Below, piece after piece: positions 40,508-51,306 of a DNA stretch of 64,000 bases. Both the position numbers and the translations under genes were made by a program. How positions within the stretch are numbered: the first letter of the stretch is position 1; every line of letters starts with the position of its first letter. The notes below the pieces were generated by a model. The model did not search any database, was not told the origin of the DNA, and saw only the letters and a program-made list of their open reading frames with translations. This DNA comes from Hyphomicrobium sp. (lineage in GTDB: Bacteria; Pseudomonadota; Alphaproteobacteria; Rhizobiales; Hyphomicrobiaceae), in assembly GCF_019753045.1 (NCBI RefSeq), contig NZ_JAIELN010000022.1, forward strand, positions 29,167 to 93,166, given 5' to 3'.

Positions 40508-40794
40508 CGTGCATCATCTTTCCAAGCGCCGCACCGCTCGACTGCGCGCACGGGATTGTTTTATTCACGAGCTGAGCTTAAGCGAGCCGCCAATGCCGAA
40601 TCGATGTGGAAATGATCCGATCCATCGGGACGGCCTCGCTCTTGCCCAGACTCTCGGGGTACGAGGGAGATATGGACCATCTCTGCGCAACCGGGAACCA
40701 AGGGATGTACATTTCGCGCCGTCGCGCACCTGAGTTTCGGGGTAAGCGGACGCGCGGATTCGAATGGACATCCGGGTTTCACGCTTACTCCAAA

Positions 40795-41913
40795 ATGCCC
40801 ATGGATCGCATGAAAGCGGCGCTGCTCGCAGCGCTCACCTGCCTCGTGCTGATGTCGAATTACAGCCATGCACAGCAACCGGTAAATGCGGAAGCGAAAG
40901 CGGCCGCGGGCGCGGCGGCGGGTCAGATCGCCGACTTCTTCGGGGAGGTTGGCGATCAAATCTACGAAGACTGCATCTTCGAATTATCGCAGGAGCAGAT
41001 TGAAGTTCAGCAGGCGCTGATCCTCGCCTACATCAAGGCTGGGGCCGAGAGTTCGGTCGCGCGGCGTTTAGCAGTGAAGCAAATTCAGCCGCCGAAAGTC
41101 TCTGCCAAATGCGAGCAAATCCGGCACCTGCCGAAGGTCGTCGCGCCGGTAGTTCCCGATTTTCAACCCCCGGTCATCCAGAAGCCGACGGTCGCGGTCG
41201 TGCCGCCGTCAAAAACGGTGCCTCCGCCGGTCGTCGTCGCGAACAAGAAAACCCTGCCGCAATGGGACTGCGCACCGGGCGTCGATTACGTGACCATCCA
41301 GCTCAACGGCTATCCGCGAAAGCTGACGGGGGGCGAAATCTGCAATCCCTTTGATGATGTCGTCCACGAAGTTCCACCCAACGTTCAGCGCTTCCGCCTC
41401 GGCTATACGATCCGGACCGGCCGGCTTTTCATCATTTCGGATGACCCGGGCGTACGTGGGCAAACCATCACCTGGGCAATTTCAGGCAGAGACGTGTGCA
41501 GGAACAATCCCGATCCCGACTGCCTCGCGACGCGTGCGGTCGGACCGCTGCCGCCGGGAGAATATTCGTTCGGGTCGGATAAGGGCCCGCGCATTACCTG
41601 GGGTCCGAAGACAAAGCGCAACGTTGCCGGGATCTACCTGACCAAGCTATGGAACCGGGACAAGTTCAACCTGCAGCAGACGGCTGCAATCCTGGCGCGC
41701 GGCAACATTGCCATTCATGAGCGCCTCAAGGGCGAGATGTCGGAAGCGTGTCTCGGGCTCGAGCCGAAGGGCTGGGCCTACGTCGCTTCGCTGATCAAGG
41801 AGATGCGGGCAACGGGCGTCAGCGTCTATATCGACGAACCTTATCCGCAGGTCGCTGAAAACCCGCCCATCGTCGTCGCCTCTTCGTTCTCACTCACATC
41901 GCTGTTCAAGTGA
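40795..41913 (+). CDS. Exported protein with possible L,D-transpeptidase-like C-terminal domain
   Basis: 372 residues from ATG 40795 (ATG 40810 equally possible; no strong ribosome-binding site; the frame opens at 40606). Signal peptide MKAALLAALTCLVLMSNYSH, cut after AQ. A helical stretch is followed by a Pro/Val-rich linker (VVAPVVPDFQPPVIQKP). The C-terminal half has TITWAISGRDVC, GPLPPGEYSFGSD and AIHERLKGEMSEACLGL. This order resembles DUF2778/L,D-transpeptidase-like domains, where His and Cys form the active site. The spacing is unusual and there is no classical SHGC, so I hold this loosely. Otherwise a hypothetical periplasmic protein. Confidence 0.6.
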   Translation: MPMDRMKAALLAALTCLVLMSNYSHAQQPVNAEAKAAAGAAAGQIADFFGEVGDQIYEDCIFELSQEQIEVQQALILAYIKAGAESSVARRLAVKQIQPPKVSAKCEQIRHLPKVVAPVVPDFQPPVIQKPTVAVVPPSKTVPPPVVVANKKTLPQWDCAPGVDYVTIQLNGYPRKLTGGEICNPFDDVVHEVPPNVQRFRLGYTIRTGRLFIISDDPGVRGQTITWAISGRDVCRNNPDPDCLATRAVGPLPPGEYSFGSDKGPRITWGPKTKRNVAGIYLTKLWNRDKFNLQQTAAILARGNIAIHERLKGEMSEACLGLEPKGWAYVASLIKEMRATGVSVYIDEPYPQVAENPPIVVASSFSLTSLFK

Positions 41914-42101
41914 TTCGCAGGACGTCGGGCGGTTAAGGGACGGCCAGTTACTGCGCGCCTTTCAAACACGGTTGTAAGGTCGTGACGGACTGCTCTCGAA
42001 CTCGCTCCGTCTTTCGTTGAAGCCATCGAGCGTCGAGGTCGTCGCCAGAGATCTTGAGGTGCGGTTAGGTACGGCGATTTCACCGAACGATAGCACCGCG
42101 C

Positions 42102-42136
42102 AAACAAAAGCCGCCGCACGGGGGCGTGCAGCGGCT
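42102..42136 (-). terminator. Rho-independent terminator of the TorF-type porin gene
   Basis: A 12-bp stem with one G-U or mismatch (42109-42120 with 42125-42136) and a four-base loop is followed on the minus strand by TTTGTTTG. It lies about 70 bases beyond the porin stop codon. Confidence 0.8.
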
Positions 42137-42206
42137 ATTCAGCTGGGCGTTGAGAGAGATCAAACTCCAGCGTCCTCGGCCGCGTGAGAGCGCGGCCGAA
42201 AGCTCG

Positions 42207-43010
42207 TTACGGAAGAAGGTTCACACCTGCCGAGAACACGAACCGATCGTCAGAAAGTCCCCTGTAAATTCCACCTGCGTTGTTCTGGTCGATTGTCGTG
42301 CCGGAGTAGCGGAAGTCCATGAAGTATTTGTCGACGTTAACCTTCACGCCGGCGTTCCAGTAGGTGTAGGACTGTTGACCAACCCAGTAGCCCTCAGTGT
42401 AGGTACTGTTGGTTCCGGAATCGGAGTAGCCGACCAACCCGGTAAACTGAGGAGCGAACACGCCATACTTCGGAAGATCGTAGGAAACGGAGCCCTCAAC
42501 CGAGACGTTGCTGGTAGCTGCATAGCCCTGATCCGGCATCAGCCAAACGGTTGCACCCACTGTCAGCCCCTCGCGGAGCTTCGTTGTCGCGCCGATCTTG
42601 AATTCGAGATAGGAAGTGTCGAACACAGAGTTCTTTGTGGGGGCGTGATTGCCGTAGAGATAATAAAACGCTGCGAGGTCCCACGATACTGGACCAGTTG
42701 TCGGCCGAATGCCGAGATAGATGTCCTGCTCCCAGGGACCCAAACCATTGTCGTACCCGGTGTCTGAGTTCTTATAGTTGATCGATGAGGTCCACAACCC
42801 GAGGTACGCTATGCCGTAGGTCAATTCCTGGTAGACGTTGGCCGTTGGGCTATTGTTCGTGTACGAGATGCCGCGGAACAAGTAATCCGAAGAGCCCGTG
42901 ATTGTCAGCGCGTAGCCGAACTGTCTGTCTTCTGCTGAAGCGATGCCAGCGGTGGCAAACATTGCCAGAGCTGCTGCACATACCCCACCCGTGACTTTGC
43001 ATCCGAACAT
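42207..43010 (-). CDS. TorF family putative porin
   Basis: 267 residues with a signal peptide (VCAAALAMFATAGIASA). The diagnostic opening of the mature protein, YALTITGSSDYLFRGISYTN, and an alternating beta-strand pattern rich in Tyr/Gly/Thr to the C-terminal FSAGVNLLP fit the TorF-type outer-membrane protein family. Function is unproven; a small channel is likely. It has its own terminator. It is transcribed away from the RpiR-type regulator 498 bases off. Confidence 0.85.
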   Translation of the reverse strand: MFGCKVTGGVCAAALAMFATAGIASAEDRQFGYALTITGSSDYLFRGISYTNNSPTANVYQELTYGIAYLGLWTSSINYKNSDTGYDNGLGPWEQDIYLGIRPTTGPVSWDLAAFYYLYGNHAPTKNSVFDTSYLEFKIGATTKLREGLTVGATVWLMPDQGYAATSNVSVEGSVSYDLPKYGVFAPQFTGLVGYSDSGTNSTYTEGYWVGQQSYTYWNAGVKVNVDKYFMDFRYSGTTIDQNNAGGIYRGLSDDRFVFSAGVNLLP

Positions 43011-43508
43011 CTAAATCCCCTATTCTGCAGAGGAAGCGGCCCCGCGCCCTCTGTCCCCGAATTCACCCATCACCCCGGACTGCGTATCGCCTTGGCGACT
43101 CGCCCCAGACCGGACATACTTTTTTGTAATGGTACGGGTGCGCCATTCAATCAAATAGTACGAATGTGCGTTGCACTCGGTACAGAGTGTGACGCCTCTG
43201 CAACAAAGCAGGATCTTTTGCCTAAATACCGTTCGGTTTGCCCGCGCTAAGGGCCCAAAAGCAGGTCGCTTTGAGGGGTTGGGAGCGCCGTCACGAATGG
43301 GCGCGCAGATCGGGATTGTGCGGAGACGGGCTTGATGACCGCCTCCCAATATGTTCGACTGTGTACAGATTATTAGCGACTCGGGGGTCGCCTCCGATAA
43401 CGTTCAGCAGTTCTTTTTTTGCCCGCCAGGGCGTCATTTGGTTTGCGCGATAGCCTCTTCTTTCAAGCGGCTTGGAATTAGCACCCGTTTATTTCGCCAA
43501 GAGAACAA
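43011..43508. other. Intergenic region between the porin and RpiR genes
   Basis: 498 bases between divergent genes, more A/T-rich than most of the window near 43110-43230 and 43360-43500. It must hold both promoters. I found only loose candidates and a short GCGAC/GTCGC palindrome near 43377-43394. No gene is supported. Confidence 0.45.
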
Positions 43509-44408
43509 ATGGATCAGTCATTTATTCGACCAGAAGGCGCCACTGCGGTCCTTGACCTGCTGGCTAAAAGCCTTGGCGGCCTGACGCCCGAACTGAGGAA
43601 GGCTGCCACGCACGTTCTGGAGCACTCCAACCTCATCAGCGTCAGCTCCATTCGCGAGATGGCCGAGCAGGCGAACGTAAAGCCAAACACCCTCGTGAGG
43701 ATGGCCCGAACCATCGGCTTTGAGGGATACGAAGATTTCCGCAAGCCATTCCGGGAAAAGGTCATCAAGGGCCAGGAGGATTTCCCCGACCGAGTCCGCT
43801 GGCTTCAATCCCTCGCCCAAGACGGCAAACTCGCGGGACTTTATTCCGAGATCGCCACGGCCTCGATCGCCAACATCGAACGGCAATTTTCAGGGACGAC
43901 ATCAATCGCCATCAAGGCCGCGGCAGACGATATCGTCCATGCGCCGACGACCTACGTTTTGGGTACGGGGATGGCCAATTCGATTGCCGCGTACTTTGCC
44001 TACATCGCGAGCCTGGCCATCGGCAAAGTCACAGCCATCCCGCGTGACGGCCTACTGCCTACAGATGGTCTGGCGCGGGCGGCGACGAGCGACGTCCTTC
44101 TTGCCATGGCATTCAAGCCCTATCAGCACGAAGTCGTCGACGCCGTGGAGTTGGCGGTTTCGCGGGGCATCACGGTCATCGGCATTTCGGACAGCCCTGC
44201 CTCCCCCATTCTGACGGGGGCGGGTCACCGGTTTGTCGTTCCGATGATTACGACGCAATTCTTTGCGTCGAGCGTCGCGCTGATGTCGCTTCTGGAGACG
44301 ATCATTGCATTCGTGATCGCGGCGGCCAGCCCGGAAGCCGTCAAGACCATCGACATGCTCCAGCACCGGCACGAGTTCCATCGCTCTTGGAGCGACGGTG
44401 AGCGATGA
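43509..44408 (+). CDS. MurR/RpiR family transcriptional regulator
   Basis: 299 residues. N-terminal helix-turn-helix of the RpiR type (about 20-85: SVSSIREMAEQANVKPNTLV, then RMARTIGFEGYEDFR). A C-terminal SIS sugar-phosphate-binding domain follows (about 125-270: TTYVLGTGMANSIAAYFAYI; DVLLAMAFKPYQHEVVDAVE; GITVIGISDSPASPI). Such regulators sense phosphosugars. No sugar-catabolism gene is adjacent, so its target is unclear; the divergent porin gene is the obvious candidate. Confidence 0.9.
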   Translation: MDQSFIRPEGATAVLDLLAKSLGGLTPELRKAATHVLEHSNLISVSSIREMAEQANVKPNTLVRMARTIGFEGYEDFRKPFREKVIKGQEDFPDRVRWLQSLAQDGKLAGLYSEIATASIANIERQFSGTTSIAIKAAADDIVHAPTTYVLGTGMANSIAAYFAYIASLAIGKVTAIPRDGLLPTDGLARAATSDVLLAMAFKPYQHEVVDAVELAVSRGITVIGISDSPASPILTGAGHRFVVPMITTQFFASSVALMSLLETIIAFVIAAASPEAVKTIDMLQHRHEFHRSWSDGER

Positions 44409-44588
44409 TTGATTTCCGCCGTTGACCGCCGCCAAAGCGCATGCCGGGACCTGACGATTGCCGACTTGGCTAAGCCGTGCGTGCGGCTTCGAACGGAAAT
44501 CTAAGCTTTCGCGGTGTCGGGATGGTCTTGGGCGGCTCCGCCGAGGATCTCGCCAGGATTGAAGCGCCATCTCCATTCAGAAAGGAAA

Positions 44589-44665
44589 TGGCGCGAGAGA
44601 CGGGACTTGAACCCGCGGCCTCCGCCGTGACAGGGCGGCGCTCTAACCAACTGAGCTACTCCCGC
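44589..44665 (-). tRNA. tRNA-Asp (anticodon GTC)
   Basis: 77 bases including an encoded CCA. The acceptor stem is GCGGGAG/CTCTCGC, the anticodon loop CTGTCAC (anticodon at 44629-44631) and the T-loop GGTTCAAGT. A promoter is predicted just upstream. Confidence 0.97.
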
Positions 44666-44711
44666 AATCCAGAAAGTGACGGGCGCCGAAGCGCCCGCCG
44701 TCACGACGCTC

Positions 44712-44740
44712 GGAATACGTGATGGCCGTCCGGCCGTCAA
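44712..44740 (-). promoter_or_regulatory. Predicted promoter of tRNA-Asp
   Basis: On the minus strand TTGACG (44740-44735), a spacer of 17 bases and TATTCC (44717-44712). The leader would be about 40 bases. Confidence 0.55.
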
Positions 44741-44794
44741 GCCGGAGATCGCATTCCAAAGACAACAAAAAATCGCGGTTTGTCGCGCGGTTGC

Positions 44795-45301
44795 TCACGT
44801 CCGGCCGAGAAAATCCCGCTTGCCTACCTCGAGGCCGTTGTGTCGCAGGATGTTGTAGGCGGTGGTGCAGTGAAAATAGAAATTCGGCAATGCGACGTGG
44901 AGCAGGTAATCGCGCCCGCTCAACGTCACATCGGTGCCGCCGAGCTTGAGCGTCAACTGCCTGGTATCGGACCCGTCGAGCTGCTCGGGCTTATACGCGG
45001 CCAGGAGAGCCTGGACCTTCGCGACGCGCGCCTTGAGCTCGGGCAGCGTCGTTTCCGTATCGGGGAAACTCGGAACCTCGATACCGGCCAGCCGGGCCGG
45101 CGCCGCCTTGGCGAAGTCGGTAGCGAGCTGCACTTGGCGGGTGAGGTTGAACATATCGGGATAGAGCCGCGCAGCGAGCAGCACCGCGATATCAACTTTT
45201 TTTGCCGAGGCGTAGGCCTCGGCTTTGTCGAGGATCGCATCGAGAGCGCTCAGCTGCTTCTGAAACGTCGGGATCGCAATGTCGTACATCGAGACAGACA
45301 T
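44795..45301 (-). CDS. DUF1993 family protein
   Basis: 168 residues, predominantly helical. Typical pattern: SMYDIAIPTFQKQLSALDAIL, then LYPDMFNLTRQVQLATDFAK and the C-terminal LPNFYFHCTTAYNILRHNG. This matches DUF1993, a DinB-like four-helix family of unknown role. It lies between two tRNA genes with no evident operon partner. Confidence 0.88.
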   Translation of the reverse strand: MSVSMYDIAIPTFQKQLSALDAILDKAEAYASAKKVDIAVLLAARLYPDMFNLTRQVQLATDFAKAAPARLAGIEVPSFPDTETTLPELKARVAKVQALLAAYKPEQLDGSDTRQLTLKLGGTDVTLSGRDYLLHVALPNFYFHCTTAYNILRHNGLEVGKRDFLGRT

Positions 45302-45561
45302 GGGTGTTCTTTCTTCGTTGGACGTGGCGGACGATGGAATACGCGAGTAGGCGCTTCACTTGGGAGGTTTAGTTCGAATTAAAAGATGCGTGGCGACGCG
45401 CGCCGAAGCGGGCCGTGGCCATTCGCGCCGCTGTTATCCACCTTATCTGATCGAAGGAACATCCACCTACCGGCCTAGTAACGTGCCGTTGCGCGGTGGA
45501 ACGCAAAAAGTGTCCGCAATTAGGGGACACATCGCAGCCGACAGCAATTTCATTGAAAACA

Positions 45562-45636
45562 TGGTGGGCGGTGAGAGGGTCGAACTCCCGACATCCTCGG
45601 TGTAAACGAGGCGCTCTACCACTGAGCTAACCGCCC
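45562..45636 (-). tRNA. tRNA-Val (anticodon TAC)
   Basis: 75 bases with encoded CCA. The acceptor stem is GGGCGGT/CACCGCCC region, the anticodon loop TTTACAC (anticodon at 45602-45604) and the T-arm GGGAGTTCGACCCTC. A strong promoter with a perfect TTGACA lies just upstream. Confidence 0.96.
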
Positions 45637-45645
45637 GACGCGCCT

Positions 45646-45674
45646 TTGCTAATCGGTCTGCAAAGGCCTGTCAA
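45646..45674 (-). promoter_or_regulatory. Predicted promoter of tRNA-Val
   Basis: TTGACA (45674-45669), 17-base spacer, TAGCAA (45651-45646) on the minus strand. Transcription would begin only a few bases before the tRNA. The -35 overlaps the tail of the HU terminator. Confidence 0.65.
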
Positions 45675-45708
45675 AAACAAACACGCGCGCCGCTCACGCG
45701 ACGCGCGC
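45673..45708 (-). terminator. Rho-independent terminator of the HU gene
   Basis: GCGCGC arms (45685-45690, 45703-45708) with an inner CGC/GCG stem, followed on the minus strand by TGTTTGTTTTTG. It lies 22 bases after the HU stop and runs into the -35 box of the tRNA-Val promoter. Confidence 0.75.
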
Positions 45709-45729
45709 AAAAAAAATCGCCGATGCGGC

Positions 45730-46008
45730 CTAGTTCAAGTTCAGCGCGTCCTTAAGACCCTTTGCCGGCGTGAACTTCGGCACGCGCGAAGCCGGGATCT
45801 GAATGGTTTTGCCCGTTGCGGGGTTGCGGCCTTCGCGCGCCTTGCGGGCTGCGACCTTGAAGGTGCCGAAATCGGGGATGCGCACTTCGTGGCCATCCTT
45901 CATTGCCGCGCGAATGTGCGCGAGAACGGCGTCAACCACGCCACCCGCCTTTTCTTTCGTCAGCTCGCAATCTCTCGCAACGGCATCGATCAAATCTTTC
46001 TTGCTCAT
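45730..46008 (-). CDS. HU family DNA-binding protein
   Basis: 92 residues; nucleoid protein that bends DNA as a dimer. Signature GTFKVAARKAREGRNPATGK (residues about 48-67), with the Pro of the DNA-intercalating arm in IQIPASRVPKF. It lies downstream of lon, the conserved proteobacterial order tig-clpP-clpX-lon-hup, and is separated from lon by a terminator. Confidence 0.96.
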   Translation of the reverse strand: MSKKDLIDAVARDCELTKEKAGGVVDAVLAHIRAAMKDGHEVRIPDFGTFKVAARKAREGRNPATGKTIQIPASRVPKFTPAKGLKDALNLN

Positions 46009-46191
46009 CTCGTCTTTCCTCTAATGTGGGAGATTGGGTTTCAGCTCAGGGCGCGAGGCCCGAGGCGGCCACATCGGGGAGTAGCCGGCCGCGCATGTCC
46101 GGCTAGAAGCGCCCAATCGCCCCTTCCGTCAAGCAGAAATCGCCCGTATTTCCGGACAAAATCACATCAAAGTGCTCAATCGGTTTATAAG

Positions 46192-46222
46192 AAAATACCC
46201 CTGCACGGTTACCGCGCAGGGG
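46192..46222 (-). terminator. Rho-independent terminator after lon
   Basis: A 12-bp stem with one G-U or mismatch (46198-46209, 46211-46222) is followed on the minus strand by TATTTTC. It lies about 35 bases after the lon stop. The plus-strand side is also somewhat T-rich, so two-way action is possible. Confidence 0.8.
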
Positions 46223-46256
46223 CATTTATTTCGATAAATTTTCTGTTCAGGGAGGC

Positions 46257-48683
46257 TTAGTGGGCGGTGATCCGCGCACTCGCTTTTCCTGACTCTTTCG
46301 CCTCGAGCGCCTCGGCTTCCGCCGCCTCGTCCCAGGTAATGGGTTCCGGCACGCGAACGAGAGCGATCTTCAAGACTTCATCGAGACGCGAGACCGGGAT
46401 GATTTCTATCTTGGTCTGCACCTCGGCCGGAATTTCCGCCAAATCCTTGGCGTTTTCTTCCGGAATGATGACCGTCTTGATGCCACCGCGGAGGGCCGCA
46501 AGGAGCTTTTCCTTGAGACCACCGATCGGGAGCACGCGTCCGCGCAGCGTGATCTCGCCCGTCATCGCCACATCCTTGCGGACAGGAATGCCGGTCAAAA
46601 CCGAGATGATCGCCGTCGTCATTGCGATACCTGCGGAAGGCCCATCCTTCGGCGTCGCGCCTTCCGGCACGTGCACGTGGATGTCGCGCTTCTCGAACAA
46701 GCTCGGATGAATGCCGAAGTCGATCGAGTGCGAGCGCACATAGGCGTTCGCGGCCTGAATCGATTCCTTCATCACATCGCGCAGGTTGCCGGTGACGCTC
46801 ATTCTGCCTTTGCCCGGCATCATGACGCCTTCGATCGTGAGCAACTCGCCGCCGACCTCGGTCCAGGCAAGGCCCGTCACGATACCGACCTGATCTTCGA
46901 GCTCGGCTTCGCCGTAGCGATACTTCGGCACGCCGAGGAAGTCGTGGACGTTCTCTGCCGTGACGACGATCGAGGTCTTCGACGACGTCAGGATTTCCTT
47001 CACCGCCTTACGTGCAAGCTTGGCGATTTCACGCTCGAGAGAGCGCACGCCTGCTTCGCGCGTGTAACGGCGAATGACTTCCTTCAACGCTCCGTCTTCG
47101 ACCGACCACTCGCCCTGCTCGAGCCCGTGAGCGGAGTACTGCTCGGGGATCAAGTGGCGCTTGGCGATTTCGAGCTTCTCGTCTTCCGTGTAGCCCGCAA
47201 GACGAATGATCTCCATACGGTCCATCAGGGCCGGCGGGATGTTGAGCGTGTTGGCGGTCGTCACGAACATCACGTTCGAGAGATCATAATCGACCTCAAG
47301 ATAGTGATCGTTGAACGTACCGTTCTGCTCGGGATCCAAGACTTCGAGCAGCGCCGCTGCCGGATCGCCGCGGAAGTCCTGACCCATCTTGTCGATCTCG
47401 TCCAAGAGGAAGAGCGGATTGGTCCGCTTCGCCTTCTTCATGGACTGAATGACCTTGCCCGGCATGGAGCCGATGTACGTCCGGCGGTGACCGCGGATTT
47501 CCGCTTCGTCGCGAACGCCGCCAAGCGACATGCGCACGAACTCGCGGCCGGTCGCGTTCGCGATCGACTTTCCAAGCGACGTCTTACCGACGCCCGGAGG
47601 CCCGACGAGGCACAGGATCGGCCCCTTCAGCTTATTCGTACGCGCCTGCACGGCGAGATACTCGAGGATGCGTTCCTTGACCTTCTCGAGGCCGTAGTGC
47701 TCCTGATCGAGGATCGTCTGCGCTTCGGCGATGTCCTTCTTGACCTTGCCCTTGATCCCCCACGGGATCGACAAGAGCCAATCGAGGTAGTTGCGAACAA
47801 CCGTCGCTTCAGCCGACATCGGCGACATCTGCTTGAGCTTCTTCAGCTCAGCCAGCGCCTTGTCCTTGGCTTCCTTCGACAGCTTCGTGTTCTCGATCTT
47901 TTCCTCGAACTCGGCGATGTCATCGCGTTCGTCGGAATCGCCAAGCTCCTTCTGAATGGCCTTCATCTGCTCATTCAGATAGTACTCGCGCTGAGTCTTC
48001 TCCATCTGGCGCTTCACGCGCGAGCGGATCTTTCTCTCGACCTGGAGAACGGAAATCTCGCTCTCCATGAGCGTGTAGACGCGTTCCAGCCGCTCGGAGA
48101 TGCTGGCGGTCTCGAGCACGTCCTGCTTTTCGGAGATCTTCACAGCGAGGTGTGAGGCGATCGTATCGGCGAGCTTCGCGTAGTCCTCGATCTGGCCGAC
48201 GTTGCTCAGAACCTCGGGCGAGACCTTCTTGTTGAGCTTCACATAGCTCTCGAACTGCGTGACGACGGAGCGCGCAAGCGCCTCGAGCTCGTCCTTAGCG
48301 CCCGGAACTTCCGCGACGCGCTCGACTTCGGCCTCGAAGTAATTCGCGTTGGTGGTGTAGCGCACGATCTTGGCGCGCGCGTTACCCTCGACGAGGACCT
48401 TCACGGTGCCGTCGGGAAGCTTCAAAAGCTGCAGCACGGACGCGAGCGTGCCGATCTCGTAAATGGCGTCGGGCGCCGGATCATCGTCGCCGGCGTTCTT
48501 CTGCGCGGCGAGCAGGATCTGCTTGTCGGCGCGCATGACTTCTTCGAGCGCCGCGATCGATTTCTCGCGACCGACGAAGAGCGGCACGACCATGTACGGG
48601 AATACGACGATGTCACGAAGCGGCAGAACCGGAAACAGCTCTTTGCCGCCGGCTTTCTCTTTGGTCTTTTTGTCTTCGCTCAT
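46257..48683 (-). CDS. lon: ATP-dependent protease Lon
   Basis: 808 residues, normal. N-terminal substrate-binding domain ([20 protein letters not shown]), AAA+ module with Walker [16 protein letters not shown] (near 364) and Walker [13 protein letters not shown], and C-terminal serine protease with [14 protein letters not shown], in which the Ser is the nucleophile. Degrades misfolded and regulatory proteins in the cytosol. A heat-shock-like promoter lies upstream at 48888-48915. Confidence 0.97.
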   Translation of the reverse strand: MSEDKKTKEKAGGKELFPVLPLRDIVVFPYMVVPLFVGREKSIAALEEVMRADKQILLAAQKNAGDDDPAPDAIYEIGTLASVLQLLKLPDGTVKVLVEGNARAKIVRYTTNANYFEAEVERVAEVPGAKDELEALARSVVTQFESYVKLNKKVSPEVLSNVGQIEDYAKLADTIASHLAVKISEKQDVLETASISERLERVYTLMESEISVLQVERKIRSRVKRQMEKTQREYYLNEQMKAIQKELGDSDERDDIAEFEEKIENTKLSKEAKDKALAELKKLKQMSPMSAEATVVRNYLDWLLSIPWGIKGKVKKDIAEAQTILDQEHYGLEKVKERILEYLAVQARTNKLKGPILCLVGPPGVGKTSLGKSIANATGREFVRMSLGGVRDEAEIRGHRRTYIGSMPGKVIQSMKKAKRTNPLFLLDEIDKMGQDFRGDPAAALLEVLDPEQNGTFNDHYLEVDYDLSNVMFVTTANTLNIPPALMDRMEIIRLAGYTEDEKLEIAKRHLIPEQYSAHGLEQGEWSVEDGALKEVIRRYTREAGVRSLEREIAKLARKAVKEILTSSKTSIVVTAENVHDFLGVPKYRYGEAELEDQVGIVTGLAWTEVGGELLTIEGVMMPGKGRMSVTGNLRDVMKESIQAANAYVRSHSIDFGIHPSLFEKRDIHVHVPEGATPKDGPSAGIAMTTAIISVLTGIPVRKDVAMTGEITLRGRVLPIGGLKEKLLAALRGGIKTVIIPEENAKDLAEIPAEVQTKIEIIPVSRLDEVLKIALVRVPEPITWDEAAEAEALEAKESGKASARITAH

Positions 48684-48887
48684 TTCACTACCTATTCGCC
48701 GTGCGACGGAAGACTGTCATAGCCTTCCGATGCATTCCACACTCGTTCCACTTAGGAGCCACGCTTCCCGCCCCTTTTTGTGGCGGCGGTCGGCATGCTC
48801 GTGAGCGCGAGCGCGGGGTGAGACCCAAGCTCAAGACACCGGTTTCAGGATTCCTCGGCTGGCCGCTTGATGCCATTCCCTCCGAAC

Positions 48888-48915
48888 AAATGGGGACCGG
48901 CGTCCCGCAAACAAG
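48888..48915 (-). promoter_or_regulatory. Candidate sigma-32 (heat-shock) promoter for lon
   Basis: On the minus strand CTTGTTT (48915-48909), 13 bases and CCCCATTT (48895-48888). This agrees with the CTTGAAA/CCCCATnT heat-shock pattern. The leader to lon is near 195 bases. Heat-shock control of lon is known in many proteobacteria. Confidence 0.55.
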
Positions 48916-48958
48916 TCCCGGGACCAAGCCCCCGGAAGGCCGTTATTGTCGCGATGGG

Positions 48959-50209
<1,251 letters not shown>

Positions 50210-50557
50210 TTGTTCTCACCTTCCGTGCAAGACCCATCAATGCGATGTTCTTGCTTTGGCCCGCCATTCACGCCCGGCACTGAGCCGATTCTACGGCGAC
50301 GTGAACCTCATAACCAATCTGAGCACGCTAACGTTCGCGAGATCAAGATTGGATTAATGGAGCCCAGGCCGCCATGGGCTGCAAGCGGCGCTATTGCCAC
50401 AGTTGATAAATGATCAGGCAACTACGCCAATTCAATGCGATAATTTACCTAAACGTCCCACTGACGTGCAGCGTTTGTTCTTGTCCGCCCAGGCGCGCGC
50501 TCCGTCGAAAGAAGTCTGCGCACGCGCCCGGCGATTTAAGTGTTGTCTCTGCACTCG
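50210..50557. other. Intergenic region between clpP and clpX, with a possible clpX promoter
   Basis: 348 bases with no gene. On the minus strand TTGGCG (50430-50425), a 16-base spacer and TATCAA (50408-50403) form a possible sigma-70 promoter about 195 bases before clpX. Nothing else stands out. Confidence 0.4.
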
Positions 50558-51208
50558 TCAACTTGACGATTTGCTCTCGAATACGCCGGCGTCGACCTCG
50601 TCCCGGTTTTCCAGAACCTTGTCGATGAGGCCGAAATCGCGGGCCTGATCGGCGGTCATGAAGTAATCGCGGTCGAGAGTTTTATCGATCATCTCGTAGG
50701 TCTGACCCGTGTGTTTCACATAGGTCTCATTGAGACGGCGCTTCATCTTGATGATGTCCTCGGCGTGGCGCTCGATATCGGACGCCTGACCAGAGAACCC
50801 GCCCGACGGCTGATGCACCATGATGCGCGCGTTCGGGAGCGCATAGCGCATGCCCTTCGCACCGGCGCAGAGCAGAAGCGAGCCCATCGACGCAGCTTGA
50901 CCGATGCACAGCGTTGCGACCTGCGGCTTCACGAACTGCATCGTGTCGTAGATCGCCATTCCCGCCGTCACCACGCCACCCGGCGAGTTGATGTACATCG
51001 AGATCTCTTTTTTCGGATTCTCGGATTCGAGGAACAAAAGCTGCATGCAGATCGATGCAGCCATGTGGTCTTCGACCGGTCCCGTTACGAAGATGATCCG
51101 CTCTTTCAACAGGCGCGAAGGCAGGTCGTAGCCGCGCTCGCCGCGCGTCGTCTGCTCGACGACCATCGGCCAGAATGTATTCGTCAAAGTACTTACCGGA
51201 TCGCGCAT
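50558..51208 (-). CDS. clpP: ATP-dependent Clp protease proteolytic subunit
   Basis: 216 residues. Catalytic Ser107 in GQAASMGS, His132 in MVHQPSGG, and a downstream Asp in the [10 protein letters not shown] helix region. It forms the proteolytic chamber used by ClpX. It lies 98 bases downstream of tig. Confidence 0.97.
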   Translation of the reverse strand: MRDPVSTLTNTFWPMVVEQTTRGERGYDLPSRLLKERIIFVTGPVEDHMAASICMQLLFLESENPKKEISMYINSPGGVVTAGMAIYDTMQFVKPQVATLCIGQAASMGSLLLCAGAKGMRYALPNARIMVHQPSGGFSGQASDIERHAEDIIKMKRRLNETYVKHTGQTYEMIDKTLDRDYFMTADQARDFGLIDKVLENRDEVDAGVFESKSSS

Positions 51209-51306
51209 CGCCTTCGTCTTTCCTAATTTCGGCCGGCCCGTTCAGCAGACCGGCCAGACTCGCACGCTTCAGTCTCTAGCTTTCACTGCTCTGCAGATGA
51301 AGGCAA

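Noticed and set aside
46671..48155. 494-codon open frame on the plus strand
   Set aside because: Antisense to lon, without any recognisable motif.
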